Positions 1 to 6,943 of a stretch of 27,076 bases of DNA are shown here, piece after piece. Every line of letters starts with the position of its first letter. The stretch's first letter is position 1. The notes beneath the pieces were generated by a model that made no database searches, had not been told where the DNA came from, and worked only from the letters and a program-made list of their open reading frames with translations. The position numbers and the translations under genes are program-made. Source of the DNA: a virus; the IMG/VR virus record IMGVR_UViG_3300031227_000339, positions 1 through 27,076 of that record. The stretch is one strand, 5' to 3'.

Positions 1-178
1 GATCAGATGGTTTATACCTATCACCACCAAGTACCCATTGAATAATTCTCAGCAGGCTTGTTTTGCCCTGCTTGTTTTTACCACCTACAATGAATAACCC
101 TTTTTCATCTGGTATGAATGTTACTGCCTTAACTCTCAGCATGTCTTTGACTTCTAACCCATTAATTTTTATTGCCAT
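1..178 (-). CDS. AAA/SMC-like ATPase, N-terminal part (runs off window)
   Basis: Only the first 59 codons are in the window; the gene continues past base 1. The protein opens with a beta-strand-rich start and then a clear Walker A loop, GGKNKQGKTS, at about residues 32-41. It is followed by a helix and the segment LGGDRYKP. This layout is that of SbcC/RecN/SMC-like phage ATPases, in which the P-loop lies near residue 30. I chose the ATG at 178 because the ribosome binding site AAGGAG at 185-190 then has a 6-base spacer; an ATG at 181 would leave only 3. The gene starts just after the DUF3799 nuclease stop. With RecT and the nuclease it forms a recombination module, so a role in DNA end processing is likely. 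The exact subfamily cannot be decided from this fragment. Confidence 0.75.
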   Translation of the reverse strand, partial: MAIKINGLEVKDMLRVKAVTFIPDEKGLFIVGGKNKQGKTSLLRIIQWVLGGDRYKPSD

Positions 179-188
179 CATTTACTCC

Positions 189-923
189 TTATTGCAACAA
201 ATCAGTATAATCTCTAATCGTCGCTTTCTTAATTGTCTTACAATAATCACATACACCACAATATTCAGGCTCAACTTCTCCGTTTTTAACATCCATGATA
301 TGCAGTATGTTTTCCTCGATTTCTTCAAGTGCTTGTTTCAGTAGATAGTTTGGTATCTGAAATATGTCAATATCGGTTACGGTTTCTTTGGTTGCAATAG
401 ACAGATAAAACGGTAACTTCTTACCTGTATTAGCTTTGACTATCGCCTGATAAACTGCTCCCTGAATGTCATATCTCCACTTGTCGATGAACCTCATATC
501 TTTTAATGTTTTTAAATCGACAATACATTTATCAGAAATATAACTATCAATTTTAACCTTCCACTCAATACCAAATAATTCACCTATAAATATTGTTTGC
601 TTTTCACCACTTAGAAACTGCATAAATAATTCGTCACGTTCTATCCGTTTAATTATCTCGTTAGCCTTTTTGTATTCTGACCGTAGCGTACCCTTCTGTG
701 TGAATATTAAAGGGTTTCTGGTTATAAATTCATCAAGACTACCTTCAAAGTGTGCATCAACATAGCTGCCGACTAACATTGAAATTGAGGAAGGGTATAT
801 GTATTCACCTTTCAGCATAGCCATTGCCATACCTTCACATTCAGTGAATCGCTTATACTGTGATACAGACATATACTTCATATTCATTGCTGGTTCAAAA
901 TAATTATCTTTATTCAGCAACAT
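189..923 (-). CDS. PD-(D/E)xK nuclease-like protein (DUF3799 type), RecT partner
   Basis: This 244-residue protein resembles the DUF3799/YqaJ-like nucleases that accompany RecT in phages of Gram-positive bacteria. Visible motifs fit a PD-(D/E)xK core: His58 in AHFEG, Asp126 in KIDSY, the DLK triad at 136-138 and Gln154 in YDIQGAVYQ. Three cysteines near the C-terminus (CGVCDYC, 222-228) and one near the N-terminus (Cys29) could form a metal or Fe-S site, as in Cas4/AddB-type nucleases; that is inference. The presumed role is 5'-to-3' degradation of DNA ends to give single strands for RecT. Its start overlaps the end of recT by 14 bases, so translation is probably coupled. The first ATG is kept because NKDNYF...YMSVSQYKRF matches the usual start of the family. 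Confidence 0.8.
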   Translation of the reverse strand: MLLNKDNYFEPAMNMKYMSVSQYKRFTECEGMAMAMLKGEYIYPSSISMLVGSYVDAHFEGSLDEFITRNPLIFTQKGTLRSEYKKANEIIKRIERDELFMQFLSGEKQTIFIGELFGIEWKVKIDSYISDKCIVDLKTLKDMRFIDKWRYDIQGAVYQAIVKANTGKKLPFYLSIATKETVTDIDIFQIPNYLLKQALEEIEENILHIMDVKNGEVEPEYCGVCDYCKTIKKATIRDYTDLLQ

Positions 924-1674
924 TATCTTCTATGTCCTGCTGTCTGCTGTCTGTTTCTGTGAATGGATTTACAACTTCATCGCCACTGCCTATCATCTCT
1001 GTTTCTCTTTTAAATTCTGTGTTGAGAATGGTTTGCATTTCAGAGGACATTACACCATATACCGATATCAATTGTCGTAAACATGTTTTCATTGCCATTT
1101 TATCAAATTCATTTACCCAAGGACTAAAGTTCGATCCATATGATGGTGAATACTTCTTACCGTATTTTTGAACCTTTTCTATTGGCATGTAAAAAGCTTT
1201 TTGAAAACCATTATGCAATTCAATATATGCAAAATACCCTGTGATATTATCGCTTATGATATCGCCTGTTATATCTAATTCGCCTGTCAATCTAAATTCT
1301 TTTTTATCAATAAGCATACCTTCATAGATAATATCAGCATTGATAAATTTGTATTGCCCTGTTCTTTGTGCAAGCTGTATCAGACCTTTGTAACCGATTG
1401 TAAATGTTGGCTTATTTTTGAATGGTACTACATATGCAAAACCGAGGTTTTTAACTATAGGAAGTTTCAATGCACATGCCTTTAAGACCTCAACCAATAC
1501 CGCTTTTGGGTCACAATTTTGCAGCCCTGTTTCTGTACTGTATAAGTCAAGTACCGATGCTCTGAATGCTCCTGCATTGTCCTTGCCCCAACTGTTCTGT
1601 ATCTGTGCCATTACCGATTTGTCATTTAGTAGATTCTTAAAATCATTGATTTTTACTAATGATGTATTGTTCAT
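910..1674 (-). CDS. recT: RecT-family single-strand annealing protein
   Basis: This 254-residue protein has the RecT family layout. An N-terminal region is followed by the segment containing CDPKAVLVEVLKACALKLP (about 54-72), then PTFTIGYKGLIQLAQRTGQY (about 89-108), and later FDKMAMKTCLRQLIS (about 190-204). RecT proteins bind single-stranded DNA and anneal complementary strands during phage recombination and replication. The C-terminal tail is acidic and probably disordered. The start codon overlaps the stop of the preceding gene as ATGA, and the nuclease gene begins inside the last codons of recT. This makes a co-translated recT-nuclease pair. Length and motifs are normal for the family, and I see no defect. 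Confidence 0.93.
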   Translation of the reverse strand: MNNTSLVKINDFKNLLNDKSVMAQIQNSWGKDNAGAFRASVLDLYSTETGLQNCDPKAVLVEVLKACALKLPIVKNLGFAYVVPFKNKPTFTIGYKGLIQLAQRTGQYKFINADIIYEGMLIDKKEFRLTGELDITGDIISDNITGYFAYIELHNGFQKAFYMPIEKVQKYGKKYSPSYGSNFSPWVNEFDKMAMKTCLRQLISVYGVMSSEMQTILNTEFKRETEMIGSGDEVVNPFTETDSRQQDIEDNVAE

Positions 1675-2036
1675 AATAGATCCCTTTCATATTCGCTATT
1701 TAAAGCTGCTTCATCTTCCTTTGCTCGTTGTGTGCAGAGTTCCCTTAACACTGCTATTGCAGCTTTGTTTATTTCTGCTGTCTGCATAACATCAGATAAG
1801 TAATCATCGACATTTTCCATTAAAGATTGAAATACGAATGCATCATATCTCCTTTGTGAATATTCATCTTCCGGTTCTAATTGTTCAGCTTCATAATTGC
1901 TGATTAACTCATTAACGCCTGCATCATGTATAATCTTATAGATGCGTAATCTCACATCATTCATACCGCATGATAACATTATTGCCCTGATTTCCTCCAA
2001 GTCTTTGAGCGTTCTCACATCTATTAATCTGTCCAT
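1671..2036 (-). CDS. hypothetical early phage protein, 121 aa
   Basis: I do not recognise this protein. It is predicted to be almost entirely helical and acidic, with a run of charged residues at about 50-62 (EAEQLEPEDEYSQRR). There is no signal peptide, membrane segment or cysteine motif. It overlaps the XRE-type regulator upstream by 13 bases and shares an ATGA stop/start overlap with recT downstream, so it belongs to the same co-translated early operon. The position between a regulator and recT suggests a replication or recombination accessory role, but nothing in the sequence proves that. Confidence 0.7.
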   Translation of the reverse strand: MDRLIDVRTLKDLEEIRAIMLSCGMNDVRLRIYKIIHDAGVNELISNYEAEQLEPEDEYSQRRYDAFVFQSLMENVDDYLSDVMQTAEINKAAIAVLRELCTQRAKEDEAALNSEYERDLL

Positions 2037-2260
2037 AGTTCACCCTCCATGATATCCGACATCTTAACTACAAGCCCTGTACGCTCTGATAAATACAGCC
2101 TTATGTTAGATAGCATATCAACTTTTAGGCTGGTATTGCCGTTGATAATCTGGCTGATGGTTGCCGGACTGCATCCGACTGCTGCAGCAAGCTCTCCCTG
2201 CTTAATCTTATGCGTGAACATAAAGATAGCAAGTTTGTTTTTCAGTTTAAATTTTGTCAT
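2024..2260 (-). CDS. XRE/Cro-type helix-turn-helix regulator, 78 aa
   Basis: This small protein consists essentially of one helix-turn-helix DNA-binding domain. Helix two and the recognition helix are visible as QGELAAAVGCSPATISQIING (residues 21-41), a typical XRE/lambda-Cro pattern. There is no extra C-terminal peptidase or dimerisation domain, so it resembles Cro or a small operon autoregulator rather than a CI/LexA-type repressor. Its start overlaps the stop of the 74-aa gene. It lies two genes downstream of the promoter at 2517-2544, around which a 10-base sequence is directly repeated at 20-base spacing. Autoregulation through that repeat is a reasonable guess. Confidence 0.85.
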   Translation of the reverse strand: MTKFKLKNKLAIFMFTHKIKQGELAAAVGCSPATISQIINGNTSLKVDMLSNIRLYLSERTGLVVKMSDIMEGELWTD

Positions 2261-2484
2261 TAAGCATTAACCTCCTTATAAACTGTGTAGATGAAGTTCT
2301 GTGCTGCTGTGTAGCCCATGAAATAATCTGGCACTATAACGCCGTTTATATCTGAGTTGTCTACACTTGCAACAAATCCTTCTGGCACTCCTAATGTTTC
2401 TTTGAGTGCGTCCCTGCTACCAAATATTGCCCATCCTACCTGCTCTGAGTTCATACACTCAACCTTCATTTTGTATTCGTGCAT
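2260..2484 (-). CDS. hypothetical protein, first gene of early operon, 74 aa
   Basis: I do not recognise this protein. It has no predicted membrane segment or cysteine cluster; notable pieces are GWAIFGSRDALKETLGVPEG in the middle and an aromatic C-terminal region, PDYFMGYTAAQNFIYTVY. The start is secure: GGAGG stands 7 bases before the ATG at 2484. It is the first gene after the consensus promoter at 2517-2544, and its end overlaps the start of the helix-turn-helix gene. It may be a small early regulator or host-interaction protein, but this is only position-based. Confidence 0.7.
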   Translation of the reverse strand: MHEYKMKVECMNSEQVGWAIFGSRDALKETLGVPEGFVASVDNSDINGVIVPDYFMGYTAAQNFIYTVYKEVNA

Positions 2485-2516
2485 TTCGCTACCTCCATTT
2501 ATTAATCTCTATCTAT

Positions 2517-2544
2517 AGTATACCACGCTTTTCTAACTTGTCAA
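2517..2544 (-). promoter_or_regulatory. sigma-A promoter of early operon
   Basis: On the minus strand a perfect -35 box TTGACA (2539-2544) is followed after 16 bases by TATACT (2517-2522), preceded by TG as in an extended -10 element. The start of transcription would be near 2510, about 25 bases before the ATG at 2484. The plus-strand sequence CTTTTCTAA(C/A) occurs at 2528-2537 and again at 2548-2557, exactly 20 bases apart, flanking the -35 box. This is a candidate operator. Confidence 0.8.
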
Positions 2545-2628
2545 CCCCTTTTCTAAAAGTATTTTATTTATTTTATAACTATTTTAGATAATTAATATGT
2601 AAAGGTTATTGGCTGTTGGTAAAAAAGG

Positions 2629-2661
2629 GTAAATAAAAAAGACCCTCGTTAGAAGGTCTTT
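2629..2661 (-). terminator. rho-independent terminator after endolysin
   Basis: On the minus strand AAAGACC (2661-2655) pairs with GGTCTTT (2644-2638) across a 10-base loop, and TTTTTTATTT follows at once. It lies about 50 bases after the endolysin stop. It would end the long late transcript before the early promoter at 2517-2544. Confidence 0.85.
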
Positions 2662-2708
2662 AATCATATGCTATCCGCTTCGCTATGTTGCTGCAATAAC
2701 AATTTATA

Positions 2709-3194
2709 TTACCATCTGGCATGATACCCTCTATTATCTACATGGGTAAAATTCTTGTATTTGCCTACACCGCCCCTTTTGAATATCTGATTAGCTGCCT
2801 CGTATACTTTATTTGCTGACATTCCTTCGACATCTATATCTGCTGCCTCTGCGTACATATGACGTGATTTCTTAGCACCATTAATTTTTCTATTGTACTT
2901 GCGTGATCTGTACCCTGAATTAATAGTAATAGCCCTATCACCAAGCAATGACCTTAGATGTTCTAATTTATACATCAATAGCTGTAAATCATCCCAATAC
3001 CGCTTCGGAGGGTATGAACCATCATTACATTTAAATTCTTCATAAGAAAAATGCTCTGTCTTTGGCTTGATATCCAAGGCAGTATCTAATGCCATTTCCG
3101 TAACATCACCTGCATAACCATCGACAACAACCCTCTGTGTGCCGTATTTATTCAATAGCCGTTGTATATATTCTATCGCTTCTTTTTTAGTCAT
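2709..3194 (-). CDS. M15-family peptidoglycan peptidase, endolysin
   Basis: This 161-residue protein is the phage endolysin. It has a short N-terminal region of about 45 residues resembling a small peptidoglycan-binding repeat (YIQRLLNKYG...VVDGYAGDVTEMAL). A VanY/M15-type zinc peptidase domain follows. The zinc-site motifs are intact: SRHMYAEAAD gives His112 and Asp119 in the H-x6-D pattern, and THVD gives His151; the segment INSGYRSRKYN at 91-101 is typical. It should cut peptide cross-links or the D-Ala end in cell-wall stem peptides at lysis. There is no signal peptide, so it depends on a holin; the two small membrane proteins just upstream fit that need. The start overlaps the stop of the upstream membrane-protein gene as ATGA. 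Confidence 0.92.
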   Translation of the reverse strand: MTKKEAIEYIQRLLNKYGTQRVVVDGYAGDVTEMALDTALDIKPKTEHFSYEEFKCNDGSYPPKRYWDDLQLLMYKLEHLRSLLGDRAITINSGYRSRKYNRKINGAKKSRHMYAEAADIDVEGMSANKVYEAANQIFKRGGVGKYKNFTHVDNRGYHARW

Positions 3195-3451
3195 TTGTTA
3201 TCATCTGCTTTCTTCTTAGTTTGGTAGCCAAGAAAATATGTAACCGACATTAATATAATCGTGAATGTATCTTTAATTGGTAACACTTCTTTGAGTGCCA
3301 ATATCACAAACACAAGCAATACACACATGGTTATTATCGACTTCATATTTATTAGCTTTGCCAACTGCACTTTAAATAGTGACTTTTCTTTTATTGCTTC
3401 TTCTAAAAATTCGCCGTTGTTGTTCAGGTTCATACCGTCATATTCATTCAT
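3191..3451 (-). CDS. small membrane protein, probable holin, 86 aa
   Basis: The protein has a hydrophilic N-terminal half of about 35 residues. Two hydrophobic segments follow, roughly IITMCVLLVFVILALKEVL (39-57) and FTIILMSVTYFLGYQ (63-77), and the protein ends in a positive tail KKKADDNK. Two membrane segments, small size, a charged C-terminus and translational coupling (ATGA) to the endolysin gene are typical of phage holins, which form membrane lesions that release the endolysin. No sequence family is certain by eye. The neighbouring 84-aa membrane protein might be a partner or antiholin. Confidence 0.75.
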   Translation of the reverse strand: MNEYDGMNLNNNGEFLEEAIKEKSLFKVQLAKLINMKSIITMCVLLVFVILALKEVLPIKDTFTIILMSVTYFLGYQTKKKADDNK

Positions 3452-3453
3452 TA

Positions 3454-3708
3454 CTACCTCTCCTTACCATTATTATCGTGTACATCAGCCCGTAATTCGT
3501 CAATTCGCCTATGTGCAGACTTGATATCCCTTGTGTTGATAGTTGTCTTTTCACATTCTACCCTCATGGTACTTGATATTTTGTCAACTTCTTTTTCAAC
3601 ATAAATCAGTTTAACACGCATAACAGCTATTGCTACTATAAATGATAACACATATACGAATAATTGTATACCAATTCCAATCCAAAAACTTACGTCTAAA
3701 CCTTCCAT
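3454..3708 (-). CDS. small membrane protein with coiled coil, lysis-associated, 84 aa
   Basis: One N-terminal hydrophobic segment (FWIGIGIQLFVYVLSFIVAIAVM, about 8-30) is followed by a charged helical tail, EKEVDKISSTMRVECEKTT...AHRRIDELRADVHD. This 'membrane anchor plus coiled coil' layout is common among small phage proteins just before the holin or endolysin, some of them annotated as haemolysin XhlA-like or spanin-like. In a Gram-positive host a XhlA-like partner of the holin is more plausible than a spanin. Its ribosome binding site AGGGAG is 5 bases before the ATG. It ends 2 bases before the next gene. Confidence 0.7.
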   Translation of the reverse strand: MEGLDVSFWIGIGIQLFVYVLSFIVAIAVMRVKLIYVEKEVDKISSTMRVECEKTTINTRDIKSAHRRIDELRADVHDNNGKER

Positions 3709-3717
3709 AATATCTCC

Positions 3718-4509
3718 CTACTTCACAAATTCAGTTCTGCTGCCTAATGTATCTATCTGATAATGAACGCCTATCATCTCAACGAATGGATCGCTAATAG
3801 GTTCTACTCCTGTACCCGCTATCCTTTTAACTCTTAACTTTAATAATGATCCTACCTTATAATTAGTGCCTGTAATTTCTCCTATATCTATATAGTGGTG
3901 AGTTATATCAGGTTCGTTTGCAGGTATATCTTCCTCGCCACTGAAATTTGCTTCACCAGCCATTTGCTCACCCATGTCACCAATATCATAAAATATCTGG
4001 TACTTTACTTTTCGTGCTGTTGCGTTATTATCTCCATCTGTGATTATATGTACGTGTACATCAATGTCAGTACCTTCTTTCCAGTTATGCAAAATCTCTA
4101 CCGTTGATAAATCTGCATAATCATTCAACCCAAATGTATAAGATTTTAAATTCGAACTATATGTCGACCATGTTGGAGCGTTTGACGCTGGTACTTTTGC
4201 CGCAGCTAACGGTATGTATATATCATTCCAACTCGGTGTTTTTAACCCTCCTGCAATATACCAATTAGTACCGTTGTTTAAAAACAAACACGATTCATCT
4301 TGATATAATACTTTCAATGCTACATCTGACGGATTAGTAGCTGTTACTATTCCTGCATTAATATTTGTTAGTCTATACCATAGACCATCTGATACAGCAG
4401 GCATCTTGTAAGTCTGTGCCGATGTAGAACTACAAAACATATCACCCATCTGCGAAACGGTCAATGTTGCACCTGTTGTTATTTCTTTTACATTCCTTTG
4501 TCTTATCAT
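3718..4509 (-). CDS. tail fibre/receptor-binding type protein with jelly-roll-like C-terminus
   Basis: This 263-residue protein has two parts. Residues 1-90 form a small beta-rich domain ending in CLFLNNGTNWYIAGG, similar in pattern to the last 60 residues of the hub protein two genes upstream. Residues 95-263 match by eye a domain common at the ends of phage virion proteins. Key segments are WNDIYIPLAAAKVP, IDVHVHIITDGDNN, EPDITHHYIDIGEI, LLKLRVKRIAGTG and the end, FVEMIGVHYQIDTLGSR. It probably makes a beta-sandwich exposed at the tail tip. Position after the hub and the beta-propeller and before the lysis cassette supports a role in host recognition. The receptor is unknown. Confidence 0.7.
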   Translation of the reverse strand: MIRQRNVKEITTGATLTVSQMGDMFCSSTSAQTYKMPAVSDGLWYRLTNINAGIVTATNPSDVALKVLYQDESCLFLNNGTNWYIAGGLKTPSWNDIYIPLAAAKVPASNAPTWSTYSSNLKSYTFGLNDYADLSTVEILHNWKEGTDIDVHVHIITDGDNNATARKVKYQIFYDIGDMGEQMAGEANFSGEEDIPANEPDITHHYIDIGEITGTNYKVGSLLKLRVKRIAGTGVEPISDPFVEMIGVHYQIDTLGSRTEFVK

Positions 4510-4519
4510 ATCATATCAC

Positions 4520-5494
4520 CTATCTATCAACAAATTTTAGGAGCTGACCTTTTTCACCCGTACCTGCATATAGAACACCGTTTAGGTCTACCATATCCCA
4601 TATATATCTATTGCCATTTACTTGATCCGCTGCTTGTACCCATGTGTCAACGTCGTTCCATTTAAATAATTTAGCACCCTGTGTATCATTCCAGCCTGTA
4701 CCACCATATAAGCTACCATCAAATTCTATCAATGATTGTATTGAATGATTACCTTCTACCAATGAACCTGCTTTTTGTGTAAAAACTTGCGTTGTTGTTC
4801 CCGGTGTCCATTCCAATAATCTTCCGTCAGAATAAGTACCAATGTACATATTGCTATTATATGCTGCTAAACTCGTAGCCCAACTGGCATCCGTTGTGGT
4901 TGCATCAATAGTCCATGATGCTCCTGTACTATTATGTTCTAATAATTTTGCTCCACCATCACCGCCCCAAGCAGCACAATACAATGTTCCATCATATGAT
5001 ACTAATTCCTCTAAATATTCAGTACTCGTAGTTGTTGAAAACCCATCAGCAACCATAGTCCATTCTGTACTGCCAACATCCCATTTAAACAGCATGCCAT
5101 CAGGGTTTGTACCTCCGTACAAAGAACCACCATGTACACCCATACAACGGACACCCTGTGCAGATAATTGACCTGCTACTGTACTCCATGTCTCGCCTGT
5201 GGTATTCCATTCTAATAATAAGCCTGTTGGAGAAGTGCCTGCATAAATCTTGCTATCAAACTCAATTATATTTATTTCCGGTTGTCCTGCATAAGTACCA
5301 GCCTTTAAAGTCCATGTATCACCGCCGTTCCATTCTAACAACTTACCTGCACTTCTTGTGCCTGCATATATCTTACTATCAAATTCTATCATTTTCCATA
5401 TTTTTGTTTGATCTTCATACTGTGGCAATATAGTCTCCCATGCACCACTAACATAATATCGTTTAATATTTCTAACTCGTTTCCAAACTCCCAT
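4520..5494 (-). CDS. seven-repeat beta-propeller protein, probable tail-tip adhesin
   Basis: After a short basic N-terminus, this 324-residue protein is built from seven repeats of about 40 residues. The repeat core is hydrophobic-FDSKIYAGT-x-GxLLEWN-xxxTW, as in IIEFDSKIYAGTSPTGLLLEW. The last repeat, DMVDLNGVLYAGTGEKGQLL, ends at the C-terminus, and the N-terminal GAWETI strand could close the ring. Seven such four-strand units suggest a seven-bladed beta-propeller. No catalytic motif is seen. Placed between the tail hub and the fibre protein, it is probably a receptor-binding or adhesion protein that may recognise a glycan. The start is clear: GGAGG with a 6-base spacer, next to the hub stop. 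Blades 1 and 2 are also similar as DNA, suggesting recent duplication. Confidence 0.75.
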   Translation of the reverse strand: MGVWKRVRNIKRYYVSGAWETILPQYEDQTKIWKMIEFDSKIYAGTRSAGKLLEWNGGDTWTLKAGTYAGQPEINIIEFDSKIYAGTSPTGLLLEWNTTGETWSTVAGQLSAQGVRCMGVHGGSLYGGTNPDGMLFKWDVGSTEWTMVADGFSTTTSTEYLEELVSYDGTLYCAAWGGDGGAKLLEHNSTGASWTIDATTTDASWATSLAAYNSNMYIGTYSDGRLLEWTPGTTTQVFTQKAGSLVEGNHSIQSLIEFDGSLYGGTGWNDTQGAKLFKWNDVDTWVQAADQVNGNRYIWDMVDLNGVLYAGTGEKGQLLKFVDR

Positions 5495-6943
5495 TTAATG
5501 CCTCCATTCTGTGCCGTCTGTTATCAAGTGGACACCCTCGTTTGGATATAACAATATGCCGCCTGTGCTACCATTTACTGTGCCGATAATACCTATCGTG
5601 CCTGTGCCGTTGTTATATATATCCTTGATAATCCCTGCAATAGATGCAGTATGTAATGTTATATTGAATGTTCCGGATGCTGTTAGAAATTCATTGTCTG
5701 TAGTAACCAAAACAACATCGCCTGTTAATTCGGTTAGATCATATCTGGTCATATCATCGCTATCATCCCACAATGTTTTTGCAGGTATACCGATAGGTGC
5801 TTCATCTTGTGAATACATATCGACTTTGAAAGCATTACTTTCTCTTGTTGCACGAACTAAATCGGTCATAAAGTCCACATCATCAGGCACTTTCTGTGAT
5901 GAAAAATCTGACGGATCTCTTTTGCTTGCTACTATAGTTGATACAAACTCATTAGCGTTTATCTTGTCCAATGTAACTTCTTCAACTAAATAATAGGTCG
6001 TATCATCAATACCGTATTTAGGCAGCTTCAACTTTAACTTTGTTGACGGTTCCCAATCTGTCTGCCTGCTTTTGAATTGGATTCCTTCCGGATAGCCGTA
6101 TTGCTTCAATGCGTTGTTTGCTACCGTTGTCGCATCCGTAGCATTGGTGATATTAGTATCATTTATTATATTGGCATATATACCGGATGAATAAGATGAG
6201 CCACCCTCTAACGCCTGTTGTGTTGCTATCTGTGCTGAACTGTCAATTTCAACCTGTACTGCTAACCCTGTATCTGAATCAGAGCCACCAACTACTATCT
6301 GCCTATTCCGATATTCTGCTATATTCTGTGTAACTGAAAAATCAAAGTAATCATAAAATGTGCCTGTACTCATTATTTCATGTGCTGCATCCGGTGTTGA
6401 TGATTCCTGTGCAAAGTACAAATCCTTACTATCATCAATGTACCATTTGAAGCCTGAGGCATTAGCTAATTCATCATATACATCTTTGATAGATGTTAGC
6501 GGTCTGGCGAATCGCTCATAATATGAACCATTGTCAATAGTACCTGCCCCGATTCCTTCACTTGCACCAACTTCATTTAGTACGCCACTTCGCAAGTTCT
6601 CTACAATAACCCCTGCATAGCTTGTACTGTACGCCATGAGCGACACACGCCTACCAGCTATACTGTTGTAACCATCTGAATAGATGCTTGTTAGGACGTT
6701 CACAGCGTTACCCTTGCCACTGTCATATTGCTGAGTACCAAGGTTTTTTATAATACCACCGAATATTAAATTTAAATCATCATCATAAACTTTCAAGTCC
6801 TGACCTATTCCCGGAACAAAAGAAGATGCAGGAGCAAATAAAGACATTGAACAGGTTCTTCTTTGTTTTGATATTCTTGTTACATTCAGCGTTGCTGCTG
6901 ATAGTGCCGATGTTCTGTCAACTCCTAATACTTCAATCTTCAT
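5495..6943 (-). CDS. tail hub/baseplate-type protein (tape-measure downstream), 482 aa
   Basis: The gene overlaps the tape-measure stop as ATGA and begins with a beta-rich region (MKIEVLGVDRTSALSAATLNV). A region resembling gpD/gp27-like hub proteins follows, with RPLTSIKDVYDELANASGFKWYIDDSKDLYF at about 147-177. Such proteins form the channel below the tape measure and anchor receptor-binding proteins. A middle part, PSTKLKLKLPKYGIDDTTYYLVEEVTLD, is also typical of hub proteins. The last 60 residues (GDVVLVTT...LITDGTEWRH) form a small beta domain like that at the start of the fibre protein 3718-4509. No lysozyme or peptidase domain is seen. The identification rests on position and pattern, not on a catalytic signature. 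Confidence 0.65.
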   Translation of the reverse strand: MKIEVLGVDRTSALSAATLNVTRISKQRRTCSMSLFAPASSFVPGIGQDLKVYDDDLNLIFGGIIKNLGTQQYDSGKGNAVNVLTSIYSDGYNSIAGRRVSLMAYSTSYAGVIVENLRSGVLNEVGASEGIGAGTIDNGSYYERFARPLTSIKDVYDELANASGFKWYIDDSKDLYFAQESSTPDAAHEIMSTGTFYDYFDFSVTQNIAEYRNRQIVVGGSDSDTGLAVQVEIDSSAQIATQQALEGGSSYSSGIYANIINDTNITNATDATTVANNALKQYGYPEGIQFKSRQTDWEPSTKLKLKLPKYGIDDTTYYLVEEVTLDKINANEFVSTIVASKRDPSDFSSQKVPDDVDFMTDLVRATRESNAFKVDMYSQDEAPIGIPAKTLWDDSDDMTRYDLTELTGDVVLVTTDNEFLTASGTFNITLHTASIAGIIKDIYNNGTGTIGIIGTVNGSTGGILLYPNEGVHLITDGTEWRH

